A stretch of DNA of 64,000 nt, taken from NCBI RefSeq assembly GCF_026745355.1, contig NC_079204.1, positions 48,220,285-48,284,284 of the forward strand. The letters run 5' to 3'. The translations under genes and the position numbers were made by a program. This document shows, piece by piece, positions 24,801-36,215 of this stretch. The stretch is from Beta vulgaris subsp. vulgaris (lineage: Eukaryota; Streptophyta; Magnoliopsida; Caryophyllales; Amaranthaceae). The notes under the pieces are model-generated. The model did no database searches and had not been told where the DNA came from. It worked only from the letters and a program-made list of their open reading frames with translations. Within the stretch, counting starts at the first letter, position 1; the number at the start of each line of letters is the position of its first letter.

Positions 24801-26372
24801 TATTCTGACTAAAATATTTGTGCTTTTGGTTTCCAGATTTTAGTTGTAAAAAACATAAACATGGTATCACTGTCTCTTCATGAAGAGGAACAGTTTATGG
24901 ATGTTGTACGTTGCACATCCCGCTTGCAACACCCCAATATTATACGTCTTGTAGGCTACTGTGTAGAGCAAGGACAGCATTTCCTTGTATATGAGCATGT
25001 GAAAGATCTGACACTTGACAAAGCTCTGCATTGTAAAAACTATTTACCTCTCACCTGGGACCTCCGTATCCATATAGCTCTTGGTGTAGCACAAGCCCTC
25101 GAGTAAGTATTCCTTGTGATATGAAGTGCGAATTCCTTAATTATGGGAAAAGAACATGTTGGGATCTTTCTGGCATCTGCTCCCTTTATTTGACTAGATA
25201 AGTCTTATTCATTCTCAGATATATGCATTCCTTGTCGCCCCCCGTTGCACACTGCAATCTGAAAGCCGCCAACATATTGCTAGATGACAAGCTTAAGCCT
25301 AGAGTATGTGACAGCGGACTTTCTGTACTGAGGCCTCTCTCTAGCAATAGTGTCAAAGTCAAGGTAAATGCTACTTTTGCATGCATATGCACTAGCAATC
25401 CGTATACCCATGCTAAAGAAGTTGATGTAGACATTACAAGTTACAAGAGTGTACATCATAATGGTTCATCAAATAATTTGTCTCCGGCATGTGTTTTGTA
25501 CAATATAATAATTCAGCAACTAGCTTATCTTTTTTATTATTGTGATAACAGGCTTCTGAGATGGCTATTACTGACTGTGGCTACATTGCGCAAGACTATG
25601 GGCAAACAGGAACAGAGAACATAAAGACTGATGTATACGCCTTTGGTGTCTTGCTTCTTGAACTTTTAACCGGAAGAAGACCATTTGATAGGTGTTGTAA
25701 TTGTTTGCTATATTATTCATCATCTTGCTGCTGGATTTTTCTTGCATCTGCTGAAAAAAAAAATATATATATTTCCTGTTTTCCTGCTTCAGTTCTCGAC
25801 CAATACAAGAGCAATGTCTGATAAAATGGGCTTCAAGTAGGCTTCATGATTACGGCTCTCTTGAGGACATGGTTGATCCTATTCTAAGAAGATCATTCAC
25901 TGCAAAGGCCCTCTCTCGATGTGCTGATATCATATCCTTATGCGTGCAGGTATTGGCTTATTCAAAACAACGTTGAGTCGTGCTGAAATCTGTTTGTATT
26001 TTAACTTCATTACCTTTACATTCCATAGATGTTTTAGTTTGAATTTTAAACTTGGAAAAGCTCCCCTCTCTAGTATTCACTTTGCAACACATCTAAGATG
26101 ATATTCTAGCTTATATGAAGTTCCACATGCTTGTCTTATGTGTTCACTGAGACTACCCAATATAATTCCTCTGTCCCTAATGTTTTCTCATGCAACTGTT
26201 ACAGCCAGAGAAAGAATTCCGGCCTCGAATGTTAGAGGTTGCTGAAGCTCTGACGAGAATCATGCCAAAGCCCGGGACAGATAGTATTGAACTGGATGCC
26301 TTTGAAAAATCATTCCGGTCGACTAATACTCGTTTTCTGAACTCTCCTGAGACAAATTTCATGCCTATCTGA
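21817..26372 (+). CDS. SRF2: STRUBBELIG-receptor-family LRR receptor kinase, SRF2-like (17 coding exons)
   Basis: Exons: 21,817-21,907; 22,547-22,679; 22,793-22,864; 22,950-23,015; 23,100-23,171; 23,258-23,329; 23,526-23,597; 23,726-23,791; 23,871-23,936; 24,020-24,332; 24,427-24,451; 24,509-24,747; 24,837-25,102; 25,219-25,363; 25,552-25,691; 25,793-25,949; 26,205-26,372. The join is in frame, 720 aa. Order: signal peptide ([20 protein letters not shown]), SUB domain, about seven LRRs on 66/72-bp exons, membrane helix at residues 293-317, kinase-like domain. The glycine loop [10 protein letters not shown] (412-421) and the beta-3 lysine K434 are present, but HRD is HCN (529-531) and DFG is DSG (549-551), which predicts weak or no catalysis, as known for STRUBBELIG. 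The family signals at the plasma membrane in tissue morphogenesis and cell-wall responses. The start is the first ATG before the signal peptide. The exon 10 donor is uncertain. SRF2 is the best guess within SRF. Confidence 0.93.
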
Positions 26373-27037
26373 CGTGGCCAGACTGGGAAATTTAGAACTC
26401 GCCAGTCTGCTTAAAAATAAGATGCACAAAGCTACTTGCTTAAACATATAAGTCTTTCTGTATGGACCAAGTAGGCTAGGACTCCACCATACTGTAGTAA
26501 AAACCAACAATATTTCTTAAGTTTCTTGTAACTGTCTAATTCTTTGGACAAGTTTGTTCTCCACAGTGATCAAAATCTCATTCAGCTTTTGCGGAGTTTT
26601 TATAGTCTACAAGTACCTGAGAATGGAGTAAAAACAGAGTACTAAGTAACTGATCATGGAGCCTGAATTAATTTACATGAATCAGATATTCTGTTTATGG
26701 TTATGTCAATTCTTCATGCTTTAATTTTCATATGATGAGTTGTGACTGCTGTTCTCTCGCAATTTCCTCCAGCAGAAATTGAAGACTCAATTTGAATTTA
26801 CACTTCAAAGCAATTAGTGATGAGCAGAGAAAGAAATTAATCCATATGGAAATTTCAGAAATTGATCAAAACTTGAAGCTCATTACATTAAGTGTATATT
26901 ACAAAAGTGAGTAATAAAAAATCAAGAAGTTTCTATATCCAACCTCAGTCGGTACCAGCCTAGTTCCTATTACATCCTAATCCTAACACTGGTGGAAAAG
27001 CTACAAAGATCATACTGCTGCGCCACTACTTGACAAG
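26373..27037. other. Short convergent intergenic spacer
   Basis: This holds the 3' ends of the plus-strand receptor kinase gene and the minus-strand C53 gene, 665 bp between stop codons. It is AT-rich with no exon or repeat recognised; the two 3' untranslated regions probably occupy most of it. Confidence 0.55.
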
Positions 27038-30000
27038 TTACAGGGTATTGATTTCTCCAATAATGTTGACGGGTCTTCCATTGAACATGGATGAAAGAGT
27101 GATTTCACATAGTTTCTTAAGCTCCCTTGTTTTACTGACTGCTACTTCCTGCAAATAATCGAGCATATCATTAGATTTTGTCATACGCAGATTCAGGGCT
27201 CATCACAGTAGGTTAATTTAGAAATATGCAGATATGATCCATGCGCAAGCACAAAACAACAGGGAGTGAAGTAAATCTAATTTCTGACACTCAGCCAGCT
27301 TTAGTAGAAGTCTATGAAGACTTCCATTTCAGAGGTGTGTTCTAGAAGTGGAATAACACCAACTGTCAATAAAAGAATTTACTACCAAAAACATCTTAAC
27401 TATAATTATCATTTATTTGTGTCCATCCCTGACTCTTCCACAAGATTAACAATTAGGACACTACTGCAGTGCGCCACTTGCACCTTGAAGCTGCCAGAGA
27501 TGAATTTGCAAGTGATAAAGAGATTAGGCAGGACCGCATAAGAAAGGACACAATTGCAAGCAAACAGCTCAAAATCCCATCAACGGCAATAATAGTTCAC
27601 GATCCTCAAATGAAAAACTTGGAATCTCCCCCATCATCTTCTTCTGTTGCAACTTACAACAGAAGGAAGCACAACTTCTTCCTTTCCTGCCTCCTATTTG
27701 AGTTGTTCTCTCTTAATCCAAGGTTCAATAGGGAGATTGTCTTCATCCATGAGAAGGCCCTCTTACATGGGAACACTCTCCTTTTAGTGTCTTCTCCTAA
27801 GAATGGGCCTCAACTTTCATTAAATTATCTTGTCCAATAGGCATATACATACATAAACATAGCTTTTGCCTCTAATACTTGTGAAAGATGATCCCTCCCT
27901 TCAAGAACAATCACATTTTCAGGCAAGGAAGATGTTACGGGGAATTCCAAAAAGTGAATGGGAAAATTTCAGAAAGATGTACCAACTTTAACGTGGGATA
28001 ACCTAGATTACAAAGAATTTGACAATGAACACACTTATTTCTCCCCTCAGCTACAAAGTCAAGTAGACTATTAACATTTCAACACCATTAATCAACTCAG
28101 TACACAATCTCACCAAGCTACCTTTAACTTCTGAAAACACGACCATATTGGGTTTCTTGATCAACCAAGCACTTATCATTCATAATATGCAGATTATTGT
28201 CCTGCACCACAGCATAACATCCTCTCCAGACTACTAATGGCTCTCGAATCTAACAATTGAAGCATGACAGCAGAAACAGACAGTACTCACTTGCTTTGGC
28301 CAAGACGAAGACAGCGAATTCTGCAGCTCCATACGTTTTGCAGACAAGTCCTTCAATCCATCTTTCAACTTTACTTCATGATGCTTCTTTTCCTCCAAGG
28401 TTCTAACCAGTCTATCTAAGAACCTGTAAAAAATGAAAGAAGTTAAACTCCATCTCCGAACTCCTAACCAATAAACATAAATCTTTGATAAACTGTACAT
28501 CACACAGATCTTCCAATTATATGAAGAATCAGCATAGCAGAAAAGCAGAAGGCTCAAAAGTCGGAAACAGCTGAAAGCTAAGCGGACTATGATGTCATCA
28601 GAATGGAAATCTGAAGAAATACATTCTTTCCGTTTACTGGTAAACGAAGGGGTTATGTACAAAAACACTGCAAAACTGTAAGCACCTTCTTGAATTCAAA
28701 ATCATGATCAAGTCTCTTGCTTTTTTGTTTGTTAGCAAGGATATGGCCGAAGAAATGTCAGAGAGCATTTTCTGGATGTTATCAGAAGAGTACTGCTGCA
28801 GCACAAATGGACCAACTGCTTGAACTTGATGTTGCAAGGACAAAGTCTCTTCATTTCTCAGCTCCATCAGTCGCTGATTTAAAAATGCCTTAATCTGATG
28901 ACAAGATACAATTACAACACAAAAGAAGCACCTTACATCAGTCGTATATCATCCATCCCTTTACATTCACCAGATTACAAATCAAATGTAGGAGTGAGAC
29001 AAGGTGCTTGCATGCAAAACTAAAACAAAGAATTACCTCAAAGAGATCATCAAGAATTTTGTTCCTGTACTCCGTCTCCAAAAGCGGACTTCTATCTCCT
29101 GAAACATGAGCATCAGCTGAAGCATTTGGAGCAGATGTTGGAGCTTCTTTCGCAATATGTGTACCAGAATCTTCTTTCATTTCCAGTTGAGGATTCTCAA
29201 CACTAACATCCCAAGATAGTTCTGAAACCTCAACTTCAATGGACTCTCCACCACATAATGCAGCCTGGTCGGACTTCTCATTCTCGTTTGCTAAAGAATC
29301 TTGTAGAACATCATTAGCATTTATAATCTCATAAGGACCAAGTCCATTAGCAGCATCATCAGTCTCTTCAATAGTACCGATATCCCAGTCAATCTGAGAA
29401 CTTTCCAAGGTAATATCCCAATCGATGCCATCTGCCCCACTATTCATGGTTCCACATGTATCAATATGTTCATCAAGGTTGGACACTGCATTTGTGGTGT
29501 CAACAAAATCAGATCCCACAGAGACACTAAGTGGAGGAGGGTTGTCAATAATATTTCTTAGATTTGGCACCACAGTAACAGATGCACGCTGCAAAATACA
29601 AAAATGACTCAAAATAAGCAGCAGGGATCATTGTCATCATAAAAACCTATCCTTCTTAAAAAGCATAATATAACAACTCCAGTCACTAATCACTAACAAG
29701 CAAAATAAATCGGGAAATATGATATGAAAAGAGTCAGCTTACATCCTTATCAGTATGAAGATCCGTAACAAAACTGGAGTAGTACTCAATAGCTTGTGCA
29801 ACAGATTCACCCTTTACGACTTCCATAATACTACGGAATGTACTTGGAAGAGAATCTGTAGCACTCTCTAAGAGTTCCAACCTGACATTATTCCCCTAAA
29901 AAAGAATGAAATTTCTCTTTGTTCAGAATCACAATGAGAGATGAAGTTCAGTAATACAGCCCAGCATTAAAACACACAACCGCACCTGTAATCCTAGTTC

Positions 30001-31854
30001 TTGACAAGCTTCTGCATACTTCGCTGCTGATAAAGCTGCACTTCTTTTAATGTCAGCTTCCTTTCGATCAAGCTCCGCAAGCTGTTGCTGTGTCTTCTGG
30101 ACCTGCTTTTTTAGGTAAGGGCTTCAAATCGAGACGAAAATCAATCACCAGCCAAGCTAAACAAACCGAAAAACCAAAACGTCTCTCATAGTGACGAAGA
30201 AATCAGAATTTGAGCTTACATCTCATAATTCACATTCTGGGCCATTGTTTGAGCAGCCTCCCCAAGGAATATATGGTCCTTCTCAAATGCCTGCACGATA
30301 GCTTCCCATACCCCCTGTCATCAAACCACAACAATTATTAAGAAGTATGACTTCAGGTGAGCATATTGCTGAGCAACAGAGGAGAGAATACAAGGACTTA
30401 CAGCAGCACCTGAAAGCCTACCAAATATGTTCCGGCTTTCTGGAGTGGCCCGCAAAAGAAGTTCATATATTTTTTTTGCTTCCAAGTAATCAATTCCTGA
30501 TGTTAAAGAGAAGGCAATGTCACACACAAAACTAGTAGGACAAGGTGTAATCTCCCCAAGACAAAGAATAAGTGAATACATAACTTTCTATGTTTACTGA
30601 CGACTGAATTTCAGCTTAAGTGAATAAGCTTCCACTAAAACGTAATAGGTTCAGGAACTTTTAATAGTGTATGTCAGTTAACTAATGTACTTGAATCCCA
30701 GAGCATTCTAAAATTGTTCCCCAAATTCATAACTCAAAAACAAAATTAAAAAAACTGCACAATCGCAGTAAACATTAAAAATCTTCTTATAGTAAGAAAA
30801 AACCAAAAATACCATTTTACATATGTATAATAAGCTCATCATATAAGTAACACAAAATGAACCCTCATCCTTCACCATCTCTGCAGATATATCCCCAACA
30901 CACAAAAAAAAAAAAAAAATCATTTCTTGTCTTTTAGAAAAAGGCTGGTAGAAAATACTTGTTTTTTCATTAGTTAAAAAAAGTCAAGTTAAAGCTCTAT
31001 ATGTCTATGGAGTTGTGCCTCATTCCAAAACGTTGAACAATCTCTGTTCTGAACATGTACACATGTTGTATATCTAATAACAAATGTTGCATATAAACAT
31101 TCACCATCTTATACAACTAATATAGGATAATGACACCTGATTTCTGTACACAACTTTTATGATTCTATATACAAGATTTATAATTCAATATCGAAATTTA
31201 TGATCCAATATACAACAAGTAATTGTTCCGAACAAAAATTTGTCAACATTTCGGTATCAGAAATTTCTCATATGCACAGGTTATAAAAGGTCAAGTAGAG
31301 TAAGAAACCAAAATTAACTTCAAAAAATATTCTGGTAATTTCGCCGTATGTCCAATAGTTTGGAATGAGAAAATTCAGTAAAATTAATCATAAGAATTTG
31401 ATAAATTAACAGTCTTCAAAGCAAATAATCATCGACCGTCCAAAAAAGACACCAAATAGTTGAGAAACAATCAGTCAATATTGATTACAAATACTAAGAA
31501 TTAAGATTGATGAGAGTAAATCAGTAATATTAACAACAAAATTCAATTGATTGTTAAACCTTCAGAATCGAGAGTAAGGAAGTAAGGATCAACATCCTGT
31601 GGAAGCGATGAAAAGGCCGATGAAATTTTAGGTTTGATTGCAGTTAATCGTTTTCTCCAATCTGCAGGAATTCTCTTCCGATCCACCAGCCATTCTTCAA
31701 TTTCCAGAAAAATCAAAGGTGAGATCAAGCACTAAAATCAACGAAATTCAATCGAATGCTGAATGAAATTTTGAAGTAGATAAATTAACCAACCTCCTAG
31801 ACGGGAGAATGCGATGTCAATCGGAAGATTTTGAATGTCTTCTTGAGTTTGCAT
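27038..31854 (-). CDS. C53: CDK5RAP3-like protein C53, UFMylation and ER-phagy factor (10 exons)
   Basis: Minus-strand exons: 31,854-31,794; 31,694-31,560; 30,496-30,402; 30,314-30,220; 30,121-29,986; 29,895-29,743; 29,588-29,037; 28,894-28,686; 28,423-28,291; 27,148-27,038. The join is in frame, 559 aa, close to the Arabidopsis protein. It begins [20 protein letters not shown] and carries [42 protein letters not shown] and [16 protein letters not shown], all hallmarks of the family. C53 works with UFL1 and DDRGK1 in UFM1 ligation at the ER and is an autophagy receptor for ER under ribosome stalling. The disordered region in exon 7 has three shuffled ATG8/UFM1-binding motifs: IDWD at 280-283, IDWD at 291-294 and LSWDV at 349-353. 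The last exon stops after EINTL, a few residues short of relatives as I recall them. A GA/TG microsatellite lies just upstream of the start codon (31,866-31,890). Confidence 0.95.
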
Positions 31855-32039
31855 TTGAGGTTTTGGAGAGAGAGAGAGAGTGTGTGTGTGTTTTCAGGTG
31901 AGAAATTCTATACAACGGGTAAGTTCCGTGGACTACTGAGTTTTTACAGACTATCGTCTTTATATAATTGTTATAAGGTGATTTATCAATTTTAACTACT
32001 AACTTATGAATTTCAGCTATCAACTTATCAGTTTTAGAC

Positions 32040-32663
32040 ACTTGTTTACAGGGATTATAAGAAACCATTGTTAGCCTCCCCCCTCCTTTTCTCTCTCTAA
32101 AACCCTAGCCTCCCTTACCCCTTCTTCATCAATTAAGGGGCTGTCATGGATGTTTTCATCCATGGTAAGCCCCTTTTTCCCTTTTATTTTCAGTTTGTAG
32201 TTCATTTGCTTGTTTTGTTCGATAAATTAGTATCTCTTTGTGAGATTTTCTAAAACCCTTTTATGGGGTTTTTAGTTTCTGTTTTGGAAATGTCCTTCTC
32301 CCCTATGGGAGTTGTGAGTATGGTTCTTTTGTTTTTAGGTATGAGAAATTATTCTCATTGGTTGAAGTTCGAGACTCAACATGAAGAATGAGGGTTTCAC
32401 AACTTCTGTAAAATTATGGAAGACTATTGGAGTACGTTCATCCCAAAATTTCCGCATCTGCAGATCGTATGCCGAACCAGAGCGAACTCACAGATTGCAT
32501 TGCTTCAGATGAAGATTTTTATTAAGGCAAAATTAAGTCAAATCTGCGATGTTTACATTCCTAGGGTGATATGTATTTCTATTAGAATTTTATGTTTTTC
32601 AGAAATGACTTGTAAGTGCCGTTTGGCGAAATATTAATGAAATCCCTTTTCTTTCAAAAAAAA
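32040..32663 (+). mobile_element. LINE-type retroinsert, 624 bp, with 18-bp target duplication
   Basis: AACTTATCAGTTTTAGAC stands at 32,022-32,039 and again at 32,664-32,681. The insert ends in TTAATGAAATCCC...TTTC plus an A run directly before the second copy, the hallmark of target-primed reverse transcription. It starts near a CT-rich, CTAAAACCCTAGCC-containing leader. No reverse transcriptase is encoded, so it is an internally deleted LINE or a trans-mobilised transcript. The empty site lies about 170 bp upstream of the C53 start codon. Confidence 0.85.
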
Positions 32664-32681
32664 AACTTATCAGTTTTAGAC

Positions 32682-33391
32682 TTTAAGCGATCTTTTCAAT
32701 TTCAGCTCTATTTCAACTAATACTGTCAAACATAATCTTAGAGAGTTCACGTAAAAACTACCAACAATATTGCAACACTTAGCTATGCCCAATTCCGCTG
32801 AGAATCGAGAAAGTTATGACTGATTTACGTTTCGCCCGATCGAGTCGGGCGAGGAAGCCCGATCGGGCGCGCAACGAATTCCAGCGCAGCGTATTTGTGC
32901 ATTGCCTGATGGCATCGGGCCGCTTCGTCCGATCGGGCAAGACACCGTATTACGACTCGGGCGTGTCTTCGCCCGGTCGGGCCCGGGACGAGTAATGAGA
33001 AGGTTTTAAGTGGCCAATCGGGCGTGGGTTGCCCGACCCGATCGGGCGGGGGTGCGTTTTGTGCGGTTTTGATTCTAAAACGCGTTTTTCTCGAGGGGGT
33101 ATATATAGGTGCCCTAATACGCCTTTTATTGGATCTTTCTAACAGAATCATAGGACTTAGTTTATTTTTCATTATTCACATATTAGAAAGAGAAAAAGCT
33201 ATAGAGAGAGTTCTTGAGCGCTTTTGTAATCTTTCTTGAATATTCATCGATTCCTAATGCATATTCGTGGTTTTTCTCCCAGTTCTTGGGTTTCCACATA
33301 AAAGTTCTTGTGTGTTCTTTCTTGCTTTGTTATTTGTTGTTCTATTATTGTTTGCTATTATTTCTAAATTAATAGTCAATAGGACTTACAT
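32682..33391 (+). repeat. GC-rich LTR-like block with GCCCGATCGGGC palindromes
   Basis: Between 32,825 and 33,060 the palindrome GCCCGATCGGGC and variants occur about six times, at 32,832, 32,856, 32,927, 32,970, 33,018 and 33,037. A TATA-like GTATATATAGGTGCC follows at 33,099. This resembles the promoter region of an LTR retrotransposon or a solo LTR, but I could not define TG/CA ends or a target duplication. The open frames here are not protein-like. Confidence 0.45.
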
Positions 33392-34096
33392 CAATGTCTT
33401 CAATAATATCTCATGTATGTAGAGTGGAAGTGGCCGCAACTAGTATCTCATCATCTCATGCACGCGGACTCATGATAAATCATTTTATAAAATGTCTGAT
33501 TTAAAGCTATGCAACATTTCTTTGTTAATGCATTGAAATTCATACAAAATTTCATTTATAAGTGGGATGCTAACATTCTTTTGCTAGTTTCCTTTTATAA
33601 CATGTCTCAGCTAAAGCTATGCAACGTATCTTTGTTAATGCATTGAAATTCATATAGAATTTATCAGTGGGATGCTAACATTCTTTTGCTACTTTCCTTT
33701 TAAATTACTTATTTCACTTTGCGGAGAATAAAAAAAAAGCCTAAAAATAAGAGTGATGATATATAGATTAAAAAAAAAAGGATAAAAAAAAGTATATAAC
33801 TTTTTTTAGAATGAAGGGAATATAACACTATGAGCATTTGTTAAAAACTGTAAAGTGATTTGATAACATGGCATAAAACATTTTAAAATGTTGGGTGTTT
33901 AGTGTTTATAGAGATAATATATAGAGGGTCGACTTTGCTTCGGTACAACTTTTCAACTCCAATATTCAGGGGAACTCCCCCATGTGATAGCCAGGGCCTT
34001 AGCACCAAGCATGTAGCATTTCTTCCCACTCTATTTATCCAAGGCAAAGCTCTAAATTATGTAACATATGAGACAATAATAAGGTCACAATGTCAC
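33392..34096 (-). pseudogene. PP2-type phloem lectin gene fragment, copy 1
   Basis: The sequence matches 48,190-50,035 base for base over long stretches once the 1.1 kb insertion there is removed. It corresponds to a PP2 intron plus the upstream exon. On the minus strand at about 34,045-33,930 it reads FALDK, stop, SGKKCYMLGAKALAITWGSS then PEYWS, stop, which is the central PP2 (Nictaba-like lectin) motif. The first stop is shared with copy 2; the second, TGA where copy 2 has TGG, is private to this copy. The final exon is missing on the left, where the LTR-like block begins. Non-functional. Confidence 0.8.
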
Positions 34097-35504
34097 TGTA
34101 TACACAAATTTCGAGTCAAAATATATTAGACAAGAAACAAAGTAACAAAGAAATTATACTTCAATAAATATATTGAGTACAAATCTCTATAAACAGTTTA
34201 TAATGAAAAATAAACTAAGTCCTATGATTCTGTTTCGTAGCTTGAGAGCGACACGTGTTGGTGTCGACGTGGAGTTAAATGTAGACTGGCCTATTGTCAA
34301 CGTCTACCTGAGTTTGAGTTTTATTTGGGTATATTCGAATGAGGGCTAACAAAAAGCTTGAATCTCAGTCGAATATGTTTGAGTGTATCTGAACAGTCGA
34401 CACAGGTTTGATGTGCTTGTTGACTAATTGCAGAGAAAATTCTAAGAGAATTTTATGAGCTCTTGAGAATAATGATTTTTCTGTTCCCTTAACTGAGATA
34501 TGTGAGGTCTATTTATAGAAAATGTAGATTCCTTCATGGACTTGCTAGTTTATGGATTTGGGCCCGTTTATGACTTGAAAGTCTTTTTACCTTTGCCATT
34601 TGACCGTTTTATTCGGTCTAGTAATATGGGCTAGCCCAAATATTTTATAACCCAAATTATATTTGTTTAATTTAAGTTGGATATGTTATTTGAGTGGGCT
34701 GAATTAATTAAATTGGGCTAATCATATTTAGTTTAGCTCAACAATAATTAATTCATTTTAATTGTAAAACACAAATAAATTTTTAGTGTCTACAAATTGC
34801 CCCATCGTGGCAAGGTCTCGACAAAGTTAGGTCTAATTTAAAAATTAGGTGTTAATCACCAATTTCCTAATTATACTAGTATAGGGTTATTATTCGGCAA
34901 AAAATCTCATCTTGTATAAATATGCTAGATTTTCGATGCGTGCTTCTTTGCTAGCCTAACAGGTGCTTATACTTTCATTTTTTTTATCACTTGTCTTTTG
35001 TTTGCCATGATCATCATCAACGATCAAGATCATCGAATTACTTCGCTTTTTTTATTATTGCCTTCGCTTTGGTAGTCTACAACACCACATACTGATTCAT
35101 ATTTGCCACCAGATTTACTCACCCCCTTTTTCTTGTTGCATGATAATTGCAGCACAAGCAATAAATTAATTTGATCTATACTCTATAGTGCTGGATTCTT
35201 CATCAACGTCAACGTGCATCATACATCAACCGGTAAATATTTTTATCTTTCTTTGCTTTATCTTTTCACTTTCTTTTTCTTTTATGTTATATATTATGTC
35301 AGTCTTGACATGAATCTTTTGAATATTATGATTGCCGCAATTTGCTTACTACCACCAGTAGGCTAGTGTTGAGTTGAAGATTCTTGACATATTGCAAAGT
35401 CGAATTCTCAATATATTTTTTTCAGAATACTCCTGCGAGTATAGGCAATCTAGTACTAATACTTGGACTTAATTTTTTTTTTTTTTCCAACAATCTGGAT
35501 ATAT
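34097..35504. other. Repeat-derived DNA, probably broken LTR sequence
   Basis: 34,200-34,233 is an exact reverse complement of 33,142-33,175. From about 34,240 to 34,796 the sequence has an LTR feel and ends in TTTTAGTGTCTACA followed by AATTGCCCCATCG. I found no matching second LTR. Sequence to 35,504 shows no exon. The Copia element begins at 35,505. Confidence 0.4.
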
Positions 35505-36215
35505 TGAAGGATTTTGTCCTCGATCAAGTGTAATAAACTAAATAATATTAGGATAAGTTATGGAGATAATATATTCAATAATATTATATGATCACAACGT
35601 TTTGCTAGAAGCTAATTGTGGTTTGTTGGACTAATATGATTAGGGCCAACTACTAATATCATTGAGTCCTATGGGTCACACAAGTAATGACACTTGGATA
35701 TTTATCCAAATCCATTTGTGAAATGGGTTGCGCGGTTTGATGATGGATGGGAAGAGTTGTAACTCATGAGTTTATTAGACTCATAATGTATGACATTATG
35801 AGGCAAAATAAAGCCTCATGAAACACCTCTTTTGTAACCACCTTATATATTGATATGGGGTTACAAAGGTGTGCACATACTTTACTTTACAACTTCTAGA
35901 GTGAAAAATCTGATTTTTCCCTTAGTCTTTTCACACTCATTTTCGGCCCTCACCACAAAAGTAAGAGAGTGCTTTTCTCTCTTCCGTACTAGCATACGTG
36001 GTGATCCAAGTGTTGTTCGTGGACCAACATTAGAGGAACGGCGCTTGACGTTCTAAGGTGATCTCCACTAGAAGTTTGGTGAAAAGAGGAACATACGCAT
36101 CAAAGGTATAATTCTATACTAATGTTTGATTCATACTAATTTATGCAATGATCTTGGGATAGATGTACAAGTATTTGATACTTGATTTTCCGCATTATGC
36201 ATCTAAGTTCCTACA
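35505..36215 (+). repeat. Copia 5' LTR, 711 bp
   Basis: Starts TGAAGGATTTTGTCC and ends AAGTTCCTACA. It carries a TATA-like TTATATATTGATATGG at about 35,843, which probably positions the element transcript. The first indel against the 3' LTR is an extra A in the CTAAATAATATT stretch. Confidence 0.93.

Noticed and set aside
27469..27840. 123-aa plus-strand frame in the last intron of C53
   Set aside because: It is antisense to a confirmed gene, lies inside an intron and resembles no family.
33392..34096. CRISPR-like or other repeat-spacer arrays anywhere in the window
   Set aside because: Repeats seen are transposon, duplicate-gene or minisatellite sequence in plant DNA; no regular repeat-spacer structure exists.
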